Below, piece by piece: positions 24,191-33,762 of a stretch of DNA of 44,211 bases. The notes below the pieces were generated by a model, which was given only the letters and a program-made list of their open reading frames with translations, made no database searches and was not told the DNA's origin. The stretch comes from Polyangiaceae bacterium (GTDB lineage Bacteria > Myxococcota_A > Polyangia > Polyangiales > Polyangiaceae), in assembly GCA_016933275.1 (NCBI GenBank), contig JAFGBI010000101.1, positions 1 to 44,211 of the forward strand, written 5' to 3'. How positions within the stretch are numbered: the stretch's first letter is position 1; each line of letters opens with the position of its first letter. A program made the translations under genes and the position numbers.

Positions 24191-25188
24191 CCCGTGGCCC
24201 GGTGGAAATTGGCGACGATCCGCGCGCCGTCGAGATCGAAACGGAACCTGAGGGGGGTGAGCCCCCGCGCGGCCATGGCCTCGAGCAGGTGCCGCCGTTT
24301 CCTGGGTCGCACGTAGAACATGAAGAAGCCGCCCCCGCCGGCTCCCATGAGCTTGCCGCCGACGGCGCCGGCGGTGCGCGCGGCCGCGTAGTGCTCGTCG
24401 ATCACGTCGTCGGTCATCTTGCTCGCGAGCGCGCGCTTGTGCATCCAGTGATCGTGCAAGAGCTCACCATACTGGTCGAGCTCGCCGCGAACCAGCAGGC
24501 GGTACACCTCGTGGCCGATCGCCTTGATGCGGTGCATGCCAGCAATCGTCGCCGGGTCCTGGGCGCGGACCCGAGATCCCTGCTCGCTGAGGACCGCGGA
24601 CGCAGGCCGTTCAATGCCGGAGTAGAGGATGAGGAGGCTATTCTCGAGCTCTCCCATCACCTCGTCACGGATCGGGACCGGCTCCGCGTGCACAGTGCCG
24701 TCCGGCTCGATGGTGAGCGCGGTCACGTTGCCGTAGGCGGCGATGTACTGATCCTGCTTCCCCACGGGATCGCCGAGGCGGTTCATCTCGAGGTCACAGG
24801 CCTCCTCGGCGAGCTGGGCGGTGGAGACGAACTCGCGCTTGTACGTGTGGAGGGCGTTCAGCAGCGCGACCGTGAACGTCCCCGACGAGCCGAGTCCGCT
24901 GTTCGCTGGTACGTCGGCGACGCTCACCAGCTCGATCCCGCGTTCGATCCCCACCATCTCGAGCGCAGCGCGGAAGATCCGATGCCGGATCGACGCCACG
25001 TCGGGCGCGATCTCCGTCTCCGAATAGGCGAGCCGGATGTCGTCGTAGAAGCGACGGTTCGCCAGGACATAGACGTAGCGGTCGATGGCGGCCGTGACGA
25101 CGTAGCCACCGAACTCCTGGTAGTAGCTTGGGAGATCGGTGCCTCCGCCGCCGAGCGAGAACCGAACGGGTGCGCGGGAGATGATCAC
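24187..25188 (-). CDS. hddA: D-glycero-D-manno-heptose-7-phosphate kinase-like GHMP kinase (HddA type)
   Basis: 333 residues, full length for HddA. The N-terminus IISRAPVRFSLGGGGTDLPS is motif 1 with the family-specific GGGGTD. The ATP loop is PANSGLGSSG near 94-103. GKQDQYIAAYG follows, and motif 3 near the C-terminus is GGKLMGAGGGGFFMF. HddA phosphorylates heptose-7-phosphate at C1, giving the 1,7-bisphosphate that GmhB-type enzymes (17239-17853) dephosphorylate on the way to GDP-heptose. GTG at 25188 is used because homologues begin at this strand and AGGA precedes it by nine bases; GTG at 25206 is an alternative. No hddC-type nucleotidyltransferase is next to it. Fucokinase-like GHMP proteins share much of the pattern, so substrate is not certain. 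Confidence 0.85.
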   Translation of the reverse strand: MIISRAPVRFSLGGGGTDLPSYYQEFGGYVVTAAIDRYVYVLANRRFYDDIRLAYSETEIAPDVASIRHRIFRAALEMVGIERGIELVSVADVPANSGLGSSGTFTVALLNALHTYKREFVSTAQLAEEACDLEMNRLGDPVGKQDQYIAAYGNVTALTIEPDGTVHAEPVPIRDEVMGELENSLLILYSGIERPASAVLSEQGSRVRAQDPATIAGMHRIKAIGHEVYRLLVRGELDQYGELLHDHWMHKRALASKMTDDVIDEHYAAARTAGAVGGKLMGAGGGGFFMFYVRPRKRRHLLEAMAARGLTPLRFRFDLDGARIVANFHRATG

Positions 25189-25206
25189 AACGCGTCGTCC
25201 TAGCAC

Positions 25207-25602
25207 GGCGCCTGGTGGATCCCGAACGCCGCGTGCCCGGTCTCCCCTCCTTGGATTGGCGATTGGGTCGGGCGCGGGAGGGGGAGCGGGTCTGGGCGTG
25301 GGAGGGGGATACGCTCCGCTCCGGAGCTCGTCGCGCCCAGCCAGCGAAGCTGGCTTTCGGCCGGGGCGGCCGGGCGTGAACGCAACCTCCGGCGGCAAGG
25401 ACGTTGCCCACGAGGCCATGGCGAGAATCGCGGGTCGCCCGGCGGGGCCCCGCCCGTAGCTCGACCCGTCGCTGCCGGCAGGTGGTCGGCGCGGGGATCC
25501 TCGAAGGCCCGCGTCAGGCGATCGGAGCACGCCGGTCGGGCAGCTCCTCGCGCGCTCCATCCTGCGCGCTCCCCCCGGCGTGCATTCGGTCACGGGCTTC
25601 GC
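25207..25602. other. Gene-free stretch
   Basis: About 400 bases between hddA-like and the broken gene at 25603. It includes a purine-rich run GGAGGGGGAGCGGG similar in style to that at 23116. No coding frame, RNA gene or clear terminator was seen. Confidence 0.4.
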
Positions 25603-26202
25603 TCACCCGTCACCGCGGTCGTCTTCGGCGACCGGGAAGTGCTTTGCCAGGCACTCCGGACAGTATCCGTGCGTGAAATCGGCGTCCGAATGATCGACGA
25701 GGTACTCCTCGAGCCGCACCCGAAGGCCCTCTCCCGGGTGAGCCAGACCGCTTCCACGGGTGGGCTCGGATCGCTGGCTTTGGCGAGCTCCGCGATGGTT
25801 TCGTGCTGCTCGAGAACACGGTCGTAGGCGGCTTGGATGGACGCCGCGTGCTCGGGTCGAAGCTCTGTCGAGACTGCTCGTCGATATGCAGGAAGGACGA
25901 AGGGGAGTACTCGAGGGAGAAGCCTCGGGTCAGGTACGTCCGGTACACCCACGGGAGGACACGGGCCAGAAGCTCCGTGTTGTTGAGGCAAAACAGTTTC
26001 TCATGAAGCGCCAATGGTTGGCGTGGTTGTCGTATGCGGTCCCAAGCGGGTTCGAACCGATGAGCAAGGCACGATCTTCATGGGCCCTGAGCGCGCCATC
26101 GACCGCCGAAACGAGCCTCGCCCCGTGGACTTGATAGGCGTCGGCTGCAGCGGGCGAAATGGGTGCCAGCTCCGTCAACCTTGCCGCCAGCGTCTCGTGC
26201 AT
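25603..26202 (-). pseudogene. Conserved hypothetical gene broken by three -1 frameshifts
   Basis: One protein can be followed across all three minus-strand frames. It starts with an ATG at 26202 (AAGGA 11 bases before) and MHETLAARLTEL, running to NHANHWRFMRNC. Near 25990 the frame shifts and continues with LNNTELLARVLPWVYRTYLT. Near 25915 it shifts to PFVLPAYRRAVSTELRPEH. Near 25745 it shifts again and returns to the original frame with LEEYLVDHSDADFTHGYCPE and CLAKHFP to TGA at 25603. The 'NHxNHxRFM ... VLPWVYRTY' pattern is one I recall from helical proteins of uncertain role; the CPEC tail is common in sensor proteins. Each break fits a one-base deletion. It is a pseudogene unless the bases are sequencing errors. 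Confidence 0.7.
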
Positions 26203-26266
26203 GTGTCCCCATCCTTTCCTCTCACCAAGCCGGCGGGCAACCCGAAGATCCCGGCGGGATTCTACC

Positions 26267-26321
26267 GAATCGGTGTGGCGGGAAGTATCCCACCAGGCGC
26301 GGCGAAGCGTCTCACCGATTC
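26267..26321. promoter_or_regulatory. Nested inverted repeats upstream of the broken gene
   Basis: GAATCGGTG at 26267 is the reverse complement of CACCGATTC at 26313 (9 of 9). Inside lies a second stem TGGCGGGA/TCCCACCA with loop AGTA and one mismatch. The element is 65 bases upstream of the broken minus-strand gene and 145 bases before the RHS lipoprotein gene. It could be a leader structure or an operator. The sequence alone cannot decide. Confidence 0.4.
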
Positions 26322-26465
26322 GTGACGCGTGGCGGCCGAGCGAGAAGCAGCCCCAAGTTGCGACAACCGCCGCCGTCCCCGAATGAGTCGCGGTGAACAC
26401 GGAATCGCTCCGTGGTATCGTCAGTGCCATTGTCGATGCCGAGTACCCGGCATCGAGGGAAGACG

Positions 26466-29400
26466 ATGACGCGTTCCTCCGGTGTGCAGGGTTGGCGATG
26501 GTGGGGTGGCTTGGGCGTCGCGCTCGCGCTCGCGGGCTGCGGGGACAAGGGCGGGAGGGGCACGACGGAGCCAGCCCAAGGTAGGCACGGCGGGGCCGGG
26601 CCGACCACCGCGGGAGCGGCGGGGATTGGAGTCGGTGGGTCCCAGATGGCGGGTGCCGCTGGCGGTGGGGACGTCGGCGCTGCCGGAAGTGGAGCCGGCG
26701 GTGGTCCCGGTGTCGTGGGCGAAGCTACGGCGATGGGGTCGATCGTCGACGCGGACGGCCATCCGATGGCACAAGTGACGGTCACTCAGCCCGACGGCGG
26801 GCGCGCCACGACGGATTCCAGCGGCCACTTCACGCTGGCTGTCGCCGGGTCGCTGGCGCCCACGCTGATCATCCGCGCAGAGGGCTACGCGACCGCCGAG
26901 CGTCATCTCGATCTCGATGGCACGCGCGTCGTGACCCTCCCGCCGGTCACTCTGCTCGCCATCGCCGCGGCAGCCGACGTGGACGGTGCTGTCGGTGGCA
27001 CCGTCGAGGGCGGCGGCGTGAGCGTCGTGGTGCCCGCGGGCGCCTGGGCCAGGGAGGTGCACATCGAGGTGGCCGTGATCTCAGTCGGGGATCCGCTGCT
27101 CGACGACGATCGCTTTCCGCGTCCCCTGCCGCGTCCCCCGGGAGGCACGCTCGGACCGCTCTTCGGTGTGGCCGTCGATTCCGGTGGCGCGCAACCGAGC
27201 GTGCCGGTCGAAATCACCGTCGACACGGCTGCGGAGCTGCCCGCCGGCGTCAAGGTTCCCGTCGGTCGCTACGACGTCGAGTCGGGCGAGTGGGTAGACG
27301 TCGGGCTCGCGAGCGTCACGACCGCCGGCGACCTGAGGTTCACGACCGACCACCTGTCGACCTTCGCCGGCGCGCTGCCGGCGACACCCGCCGTGCTCGT
27401 GCGCCCGCCCGAGCTCGCGCGCATCGACGAGCTGCCCACCTTGACGCTGCCGGGGGAGCCCCGCGTGGATGTGCGCTCGGGTGGACTGGTCATTGGCGTC
27501 GAGCTACCGGCGCTCACCCGTCGCGGGGAGGAGGTGAAGATCACGCTCTTTCACGACAGCCGCACGCTCGTTGCCAGCATGCCGTTACCGGTCACGGTGA
27601 CGGACGCCGAGCCGGGAGAGACGCTGCTCGTCAGGGTCGGCACGCCGTACGCGCAGATCCGGGCGGAATCGACGGTGACGAGCGCGCTCGTCACCGGTCA
27701 GGCCGCCACGATGACCCTGCCAGGCGCCGGCGCTCAGGGGTCGATGCTCGCCTCGGATCCCGCGCTGTCGCGCGCGACCGTGCGGGTCGCGCGTCCTACG
27801 CCGGGAACGTTCCACGAATCGGAGTCAAGCTCCTTCGCCGCGCCGACCACCGGCGCGACCCTCGAGTCCGGAGGAGCGGTGGTGCCGACTCCCGCGAGTA
27901 TCGCGGTAGAGAGCGAGCGCGCCGGCGCGGTGCCATTCGACGATCGCAACGCGAGCGTCTTCGGTCCGGGCTGGCATCTGCGCGGCCTGACCCGCCTCCT
28001 GCAGCCGAGGTGCAACGCGGAGCGCCCCGTCGTGCTCGGGCGCTTCGACGATCCGGGAAAGGTTTACGGTCCACCGGACACCTACTACGTTACGTCGCTC
28101 GAAGGCGCGCTCGAGGCCGGAGGACTCGACCGCGCCGCGCTCGATGGCGAGGACGTCCAGGTGGCGCGCACGACGACTGCCACTTACGTGACTCTCTCGA
28201 ACGCGGGTCAAGTGTGGCGAGTGCCTGAAGGCGGAGGCGAGCCGGCGGTCCTGGTGCTCGATCTAGCGACGCAGCCAGAGCTCGGGTCCGGCGTCATCTG
28301 GGCGACGACTCGGGCAGCGCACGATACCGGTGCGGTGGTCGTGTCGGACGACTCCGTCATCGAGGTTCACGAAGACGGGACCGCCGAGCGCCTCACCGGC
28401 AGCGATCCCACGGTGCCGGCGGCATCGGGTGGCGATGTCGCCACCTCGTACGTCGACGTGCCCAACGCGGTGGCTGTGGACCAAAACACGGGCGATCTGG
28501 CCATCTCGACCTACACGGGCCAGAACTGGCTCGTTCGGGACGGCAAGCTGAGCGAGCTGCGCACGCGCGTGTCGCATCCCCACGGGCTCACCATGGCGTT
28601 CGATCCCGAGGGGGCGTTGACCTACACTGCCACGGGCACCCCCTGCATCTATCGCCACGTCGACGGGCTGACGGATCCACCCCTGTTCCCTTCATGCCAA
28701 TCGCTCCCCTACGACTCCATTCCCGTCGCCGATATCCCGCCGGTCCGCGATGGCCCAGCGGACGAAGCGGGGATCGCCTTCGCGGTCGCGTTGTCGTACG
28801 CGGACGACGGTACGCTCTACCTCGCCGACCTCCAAGGAGCGATCCGCGAGGTATCGACCACGGGTACGGCGAAGGTCCTGAGCCGAGTCTGGGATCACGC
28901 TCCGGCGCTGACGCGGGGAGTGGGCGGGCCTGCGCTCCAGGCGGATCTAACACCCTTTCGTCGGGTCAGCGCCGCCGCCCCTGGGCGACTGGCGATCGGC
29001 AGCATCGGCAGCGCCGCCGAGCTTGGCGCCCCACACCACGTGCTGATGGGTCCCGGCGACGGCGCCGTGATCCGCAGGCAACGGGACGACACGTGGACGC
29101 GCGAGCTCCCCGATGGCACCGTGGAGACGTACGATCGCCGCGGGCTGCTGATCGCGCGCGGCAGGGTGGGTGAGCCGCCGCTCGAGTTCGAGTACGCTGA
29201 CTGGTCAGTGGTGGAGGCCGAAGAGGTGTGTGGCAGCCCCGCGCCCACGCCGAACCTCCTCGCGATCCAGCTCGGCACGGAGACCCTGTACTCCTTCACC
29301 TACTCCGGCGACCGCCTATCGACGGTCACCGACGCCGCGGATCGCACGACGACCGTCACTTGGACCTCTGGCCAGCCCACCTCCTTCGACCTTCCAGGTC

Positions 29401-32177
29401 GGCCTCAGGCGGTGACCTTCCGTTACGACGACGGTGGTCGCATCACGAGCAAGACGGCCGGCGGCCCCCACGGGCAGTTGCTCGAGGCAGCCTACGTGTA
29501 CGCCGGTGCGCGTCTCGTCGAGGTTACGCTGCCGGGGCGAGAGCCCATCGCGTACGGTGCAGTGAATGCAGCCACGGAGATCGATCCGGGCCCCACGGGC
29601 ATCACGCGTGCCGGTCGCTTCGACGTCGCGCGTGCCGTCGTTCCCGGCCACAGCGGCGATGGTTCGGTCGAGATCAGCAGCTCGGGTCTGCGGGTGGCGA
29701 CAGCCAGCGATGAGGTTACCGAGCTCGAGCTCGACGACCAGGGTCGGCTCGCCGCCATTCATCACGCGGATGGCTCGTCGCTCGCGATCACTCGCGACCC
29801 CGTCGGACGTATCGTGGAGCTATACAACGCCACCACCCGCGAGAAGTGGGAGTACGACTACGACCGGTACACTGGGCGCCTGTCCCAGCGTTTCGATCCC
29901 ACCCATGGGCTCTCGCAGTGGTTCTGGGACCCGGAAGGGCGCGTCTACCTCGCCGTAGAGCCGGGGGGAGGGCGCCGCTCCTTCGTCTACGACAGCAGCG
30001 GGACGACGAGCCATGGCTTGCCAGTGCAAGCCACCGATACGCTGGACCGCGTCACGTTGCTGGACTACGACGAGTACGGAAACCTGGCGCGCGTCGACGT
30101 TCCTGGTGGAGCGGTGCTCGACGTCACCCGCGACCGCGCGGGGCGTGTCACCCGTCTGGTCGAGCCGACTGGGGTCGTGCGGACCTTCACCCATGATTCC
30201 CGTGACGGCATTGCGCTGGAAACCTGGGGTGAGGGTGCAGGCGCACGGATCAGCGCCTGCACGCGACACGCGACGGACGCGTGGACGGACGTCGTTCCCG
30301 AGTACGAAGCCTCGGTGCTGCTCGGCGTGGCGGACGCCGCCGGTCGCGACTGGACGTATGAGCGCGACGCTGGCTACCGGATCACGCGTCTGGTCACGCC
30401 AGGCGACGGCGAGGTGCTGCAATCATTCGACGCCAAGGGCTTGCGTGTCCGGCGCACGTTGGCCGATGGGGCTGCAGAGCGGCTGGTCGCGGACGTCAAC
30501 GGGCGCCTGGAGCGCCGCTGGTACGAGGGCGCGGACGCCGGGCAAGAGATCCGTCTCGCGTACGATGCCCTCGGTCGGGTTGCCAGCACAACGGACCTGC
30601 TGGTGCGCGAGACCCGCACCTATCAGCCCGGTATCGGCTGGACGCAAGTGCACGTTGCGCCGCAGGCCGGCGTGGACGTGCTCGCGGAGTTCACTCTCTC
30701 CCGGTCACGATTGTCGGCCACCGCTTGGACCCAGAGGGTGGACGGGTCGACGTACACCTTCCGGCGTGGCGAGGACGGAATCGTAGAACGCGTCACCTAC
30801 CAGTCCGACGAGTCTCCTGCCGAGCGTGATCTGTGGAGCGCCACCCACGACACCGAGGGGCGCACCGCGACCGTCACGCGTGGCAACGGCACCCAGACGC
30901 GGTTCGTTCTCGATGCCGAGGGCCGCATCTCGCGCCAGGAAGAAGACCACGCCGGGGGCGCTCTGACCATCGACTGGACGTGGGACGCGGCTGGGCGGCC
31001 CGTGAGGCGCACGATGGGAACCCGGACGCGGACCTACAGCTACGACGCGTACGGACAGCTTTTCGGGTGCAGTGACTCGGGCGAGATCTACAGCTACGAT
31101 GCCGTCGGCGCACGAGCTTCGAGCGCCGCCGGCCTGGTCGTTCGCGGAAGCCGAGGCGAGCTCGAGAGCGACGCCACCTACGCCTACGTCTACGATGCTC
31201 GCGGGCGCCGCGTGGAGCGCACCAACGCGATCGATGCCAACGATCGACTCGAGTACGAGTGGGGAGCCCAGGGCCTGCTCGCCGCGGTGCGCACTGGGCC
31301 GGCGGGGGCGACGACCACGCTCGCCGCCTATCGCTACGACGGCACCGGACGCCGCATCGAGCGCACGGCCGGCAGCAGCACGTGGCTCTACGGCTACCTG
31401 CCCGACACCGACCGCGTGGTGCGGGTCGTCGCGCCGGATGGCGATCTCTGGCACCTCGCTCACGCCACCGACAGCGCCGCGTTCACCGTCGCCGTCGCCG
31501 CGTCCGGGTCCGAGCTCTACGTGCACCTCGACCCGTTGGGCCAGGTGACCGCCGTGTCGGACGACACGGGTCAGCTCGTCGTGCTCGACGAGGACTGCCA
31601 TGGCAACCGCCTCGCGGAGCCGGCTGCTCCATTGCTCCTCGATATCGGCTTCCACGGAATGTTCTACGACGCGGAGACGAGACTCTACGTTGCTGGCCCT
31701 CGCCAATATGACCCCTTCGGCGGGGAATTCCTGTCGCCGGATCCGGAGGGGATCGCCGGTGGGCTCGCGCCCTGGACCTACGCTGGAGGCAACCCGGTCA
31801 TCCAGCACGACCCGAGCGGCCGCCTGCTGTTCACGACGCTCGCCGCCCTGACCGTTGGGTATGGCATCTACAAGAAGATCCGCGACTTCGCGCAGAGCGA
31901 GGAGGTCAAGCGAGCCCGCCGCGGCTACGAAAGGATGACGGATCTCGACGACGACGCGCTCGACGAGGCGGAGAAGGCCCATGAGAACCTGGCGGAAGCG
32001 TCGAAGAAGGGCGGACAGACGGCGCTCGAGGCCACGAAGGATGCCTACGACGGTGTCTTGAACCCTGCCAAGAACGGCGGCGATTTCGCCGACATGGTCA
32101 AGGACCAGGTGGGGGAGGCCGTCAAGAAAGCTGTGAGCGACTCAGGAGGTGGCGGTGACGACGACAGCTGGTGGTAG
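26466..32177 (+). CDS. RHS/YD-repeat lipoprotein
   Basis: 1903 residues. The signal peptide ends in LALAGC. A Gly/Ala-rich linker is followed by a carboxypeptidase-regulatory-like beta domain (about 85-150, SIVDADGHPMAQVTVTQPDG) and a ZU5-like region near 190-300. A TEN-NHL-like propeller comes next (NAVAVDQNTGDLAISTY), then many YD repeats (about 880-1730) such as TYDRRGLLIARG and YRYDGTGRRIERTAG. The RHS core hallmark DPFGGEFLSPDPEGIAGG lies near 1750. The remaining tail of about 110 residues has a hydrophobic helix, charged helices and a GGGGDDDSWW end, with no toxin motif recognised. RHS shells encapsulate and deliver C-terminal domains or act in adhesion. Lipidation suggests a surface role. 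GAGG lies before the ATG. The next gene overlaps its 3' end. Confidence 0.9.
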   Translation: MTRSSGVQGWRWWGGLGVALALAGCGDKGGRGTTEPAQGRHGGAGPTTAGAAGIGVGGSQMAGAAGGGDVGAAGSGAGGGPGVVGEATAMGSIVDADGHPMAQVTVTQPDGGRATTDSSGHFTLAVAGSLAPTLIIRAEGYATAERHLDLDGTRVVTLPPVTLLAIAAAADVDGAVGGTVEGGGVSVVVPAGAWAREVHIEVAVISVGDPLLDDDRFPRPLPRPPGGTLGPLFGVAVDSGGAQPSVPVEITVDTAAELPAGVKVPVGRYDVESGEWVDVGLASVTTAGDLRFTTDHLSTFAGALPATPAVLVRPPELARIDELPTLTLPGEPRVDVRSGGLVIGVELPALTRRGEEVKITLFHDSRTLVASMPLPVTVTDAEPGETLLVRVGTPYAQIRAESTVTSALVTGQAATMTLPGAGAQGSMLASDPALSRATVRVARPTPGTFHESESSSFAAPTTGATLESGGAVVPTPASIAVESERAGAVPFDDRNASVFGPGWHLRGLTRLLQPRCNAERPVVLGRFDDPGKVYGPPDTYYVTSLEGALEAGGLDRAALDGEDVQVARTTTATYVTLSNAGQVWRVPEGGGEPAVLVLDLATQPELGSGVIWATTRAAHDTGAVVVSDDSVIEVHEDGTAERLTGSDPTVPAASGGDVATSYVDVPNAVAVDQNTGDLAISTYTGQNWLVRDGKLSELRTRVSHPHGLTMAFDPEGALTYTATGTPCIYRHVDGLTDPPLFPSCQSLPYDSIPVADIPPVRDGPADEAGIAFAVALSYADDGTLYLADLQGAIREVSTTGTAKVLSRVWDHAPALTRGVGGPALQADLTPFRRVSAAAPGRLAIGSIGSAAELGAPHHVLMGPGDGAVIRRQRDDTWTRELPDGTVETYDRRGLLIARGRVGEPPLEFEYADWSVVEAEEVCGSPAPTPNLLAIQLGTETLYSFTYSGDRLSTVTDAADRTTTVTWTSGQPTSFDLPGRPQAVTFRYDDGGRITSKTAGGPHGQLLEAAYVYAGARLVEVTLPGREPIAYGAVNAATEIDPGPTGITRAGRFDVARAVVPGHSGDGSVEISSSGLRVATASDEVTELELDDQGRLAAIHHADGSSLAITRDPVGRIVELYNATTREKWEYDYDRYTGRLSQRFDPTHGLSQWFWDPEGRVYLAVEPGGGRRSFVYDSSGTTSHGLPVQATDTLDRVTLLDYDEYGNLARVDVPGGAVLDVTRDRAGRVTRLVEPTGVVRTFTHDSRDGIALETWGEGAGARISACTRHATDAWTDVVPEYEASVLLGVADAAGRDWTYERDAGYRITRLVTPGDGEVLQSFDAKGLRVRRTLADGAAERLVADVNGRLERRWYEGADAGQEIRLAYDALGRVASTTDLLVRETRTYQPGIGWTQVHVAPQAGVDVLAEFTLSRSRLSATAWTQRVDGSTYTFRRGEDGIVERVTYQSDESPAERDLWSATHDTEGRTATVTRGNGTQTRFVLDAEGRISRQEEDHAGGALTIDWTWDAAGRPVRRTMGTRTRTYSYDAYGQLFGCSDSGEIYSYDAVGARASSAAGLVVRGSRGELESDATYAYVYDARGRRVERTNAIDANDRLEYEWGAQGLLAAVRTGPAGATTTLAAYRYDGTGRRIERTAGSSTWLYGYLPDTDRVVRVVAPDGDLWHLAHATDSAAFTVAVAASGSELYVHLDPLGQVTAVSDDTGQLVVLDEDCHGNRLAEPAAPLLLDIGFHGMFYDAETRLYVAGPRQYDPFGGEFLSPDPEGIAGGLAPWTYAGGNPVIQHDPSGRLLFTTLAALTVGYGIYKKIRDFAQSEEVKRARRGYERMTDLDDDALDEAEKAHENLAEASKKGGQTALEATKDAYDGVLNPAKNGGDFADMVKDQVGEAVKKAVSDSGGGGDDDSWW

Positions 32178-33519
32178 CTGGGGGATGGCGCTGGGGCTGG
32201 TGGTGGTCGCGGGAGGTGTCGCCGCGCTCGACGCGTGCTCCAGCGGTGACCGGCGTGAGCCGCGGTCCGAGCCGTTCCCTTCTGGGGCAGCTGGCACCCC
32301 GACGGCGGTCGAGGCGGGTCTGGACGCGGCCATCCCCGACAGCGGGATGTCTCCGGAGGACGCCGCGTCGGATCACGAACCTCCCGCGCCACGCGGGTGG
32401 CCTGTCGCCACGCGCACCTGGTCGGGAGCGCGTGCGCCGGCGCTGACGATCACGGCTGGCGGCCAGGTGCTCGTCGGCTATGCGCTCGATCACGCCTTCT
32501 CGGTGGAGCTCGATCCGGCGAGCTCCCCGAGCCCGGTTCAGATCTCGACCAACATTGGCAGCGCTGGGGTAGTGCGCTTCGTTCCTGGCCCAACCGGCGA
32601 TGGCGTTACTGCCTTCGATGCGTCGGGTCACACGTACTTCCTCGACGGAGCGGTCCTCGTCGCGGACGCGTTCCCGATCGGCTATCCCACCGTTGGCGGG
32701 GTCAGTCTCTTCGGCACGGCAGCTCGTCCGATCGCGCTCGTCGAAACGAACTACCAGAACGCCGCCTTCTGGCTCCACGCCGTCGCCCTGCCCGATCCGG
32801 GCGCGCCCGACCTGCCCCCTCTGTCCGACACGACGCTTGTCGCCCAGCGCGACTTCGCTGCCAGCATGTACGCCGAGGCCTCGTCGTTCCTCGAGCTCGC
32901 GGAGACGTCGGACACCGTCACCGGGCTGGTCGTGCCCTCGGTCGCCGTGCCGAGCGCGAGTGGCTACGCCACCGAAGCGCGCTGGGTCCGCGTCTCTGGC
33001 GGCCTGAGCACTGGCGGGTACCTCACGCGGGAAGCCGAGGGTACCTTCTCGTTGCCCATCGCTGCCGACCGGAACGCCTCCTGGGTCGGGGCGCACGACC
33101 TCGGTGGCGGCAAGTACGCGCTCACCTGGCACCAGATCCCCGAGTGCGCGTGCATGGTGTTCGATGTCATGCTCGCGCAGCTCTCCGTCGACGCCGGAGG
33201 CATCCCGCGCGTCACCGGCAACGCCATCAACGTCTCCGACACCCCGGGCCAGACCGACGAGAGCGACCACCCGCTCGTCTTGCCCCGAGCGGACGGGAGC
33301 TTCTACATCGCGTGGCGCGAGTCGGCCTTCGGTCCTCGCCTGGCACTGTACGATGAGAGCTTCACGCGCCAGTGGATCATCGCCCCGGACCAGGATCTGA
33401 AGGTCCGCCTCGACGATCCGATAGCCGCTGTCGTCGACGACGCGGGGCGTCTGCACCTGGTCGCCACGGTGATGCCCGCGGGCACGGAAGAGGTGCGCTA
33501 CTGGGTCATCGGCGACTGA
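32155..33519 (+). CDS. Secreted protein coupled to the RHS gene, beta-propeller-like
   Basis: 454 residues. A hydrophobic N-terminus (ALGLVVVAGGVAALDACSS) ends in a Cys that fits a loose lipobox. A Pro/Ala/Asp-rich spacer runs to about residue 80. The rest is repeated beta segments such as VRFVPGPTGDGVTAFDASGH, WVGAHDLGGGKYALTWHQ and VDDAGRLHLVATVMPAGTEE, suggesting a propeller. No named family is recognised. The GTG start has AGGAGG five bases before it and lies inside the last 23 bases of the RHS gene in another frame, so the two are translated together. It could be a partner or immunity-like companion of the RHS protein (inference from overlap only). Confidence 0.8.
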   Translation: MTTTAGGSWGMALGLVVVAGGVAALDACSSGDRREPRSEPFPSGAAGTPTAVEAGLDAAIPDSGMSPEDAASDHEPPAPRGWPVATRTWSGARAPALTITAGGQVLVGYALDHAFSVELDPASSPSPVQISTNIGSAGVVRFVPGPTGDGVTAFDASGHTYFLDGAVLVADAFPIGYPTVGGVSLFGTAARPIALVETNYQNAAFWLHAVALPDPGAPDLPPLSDTTLVAQRDFAASMYAEASSFLELAETSDTVTGLVVPSVAVPSASGYATEARWVRVSGGLSTGGYLTREAEGTFSLPIAADRNASWVGAHDLGGGKYALTWHQIPECACMVFDVMLAQLSVDAGGIPRVTGNAINVSDTPGQTDESDHPLVLPRADGSFYIAWRESAFGPRLALYDESFTRQWIIAPDQDLKVRLDDPIAAVVDDAGRLHLVATVMPAGTEEVRYWVIGD

Positions 33520-33712
33520 CCCGAATCTCCACCAGCCGATACTGCTGGCACCATTTCGCAATGCTGTCGGGGTACTCCGCCTCTTCGCGGCGCACTCTCA
33601 CGACATCGGCCAGGTTCTTGCCGGTACATCGGCGTAGGTCGCCATCGGTGCGGACGGGTCCAGCGCACTCTCCGCCGTTGCCACCGATGGGCAGCCCCGC
33701 CGGTCGCCACAT
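33506..33712 (-). CDS. Small basic protein, unknown function
   Basis: 68 residues from ATG. The segment CTGKNLADVVRVRREEAEYP and the following DSIAKWCQQYRLVEIRV read like a folded protein with three cysteines, unlike the surrounding false frames. The 3' end overlaps the convergent gene by 14 bases. A GTG 39 bases upstream could extend it. It lies just downstream of the thioesterase gene on the same strand, 50 bases away, so it may be the last gene of that group. Not recognised. Confidence 0.5.
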   Translation of the reverse strand: MWRPAGLPIGGNGGECAGPVRTDGDLRRCTGKNLADVVRVRREEAEYPDSIAKWCQQYRLVEIRVSRR

Positions 33713-33762
33713 CCGCTGGGATTGGGCCGGCCCCAGGGTTCGAGCGGACACGCCGCTTCGGC

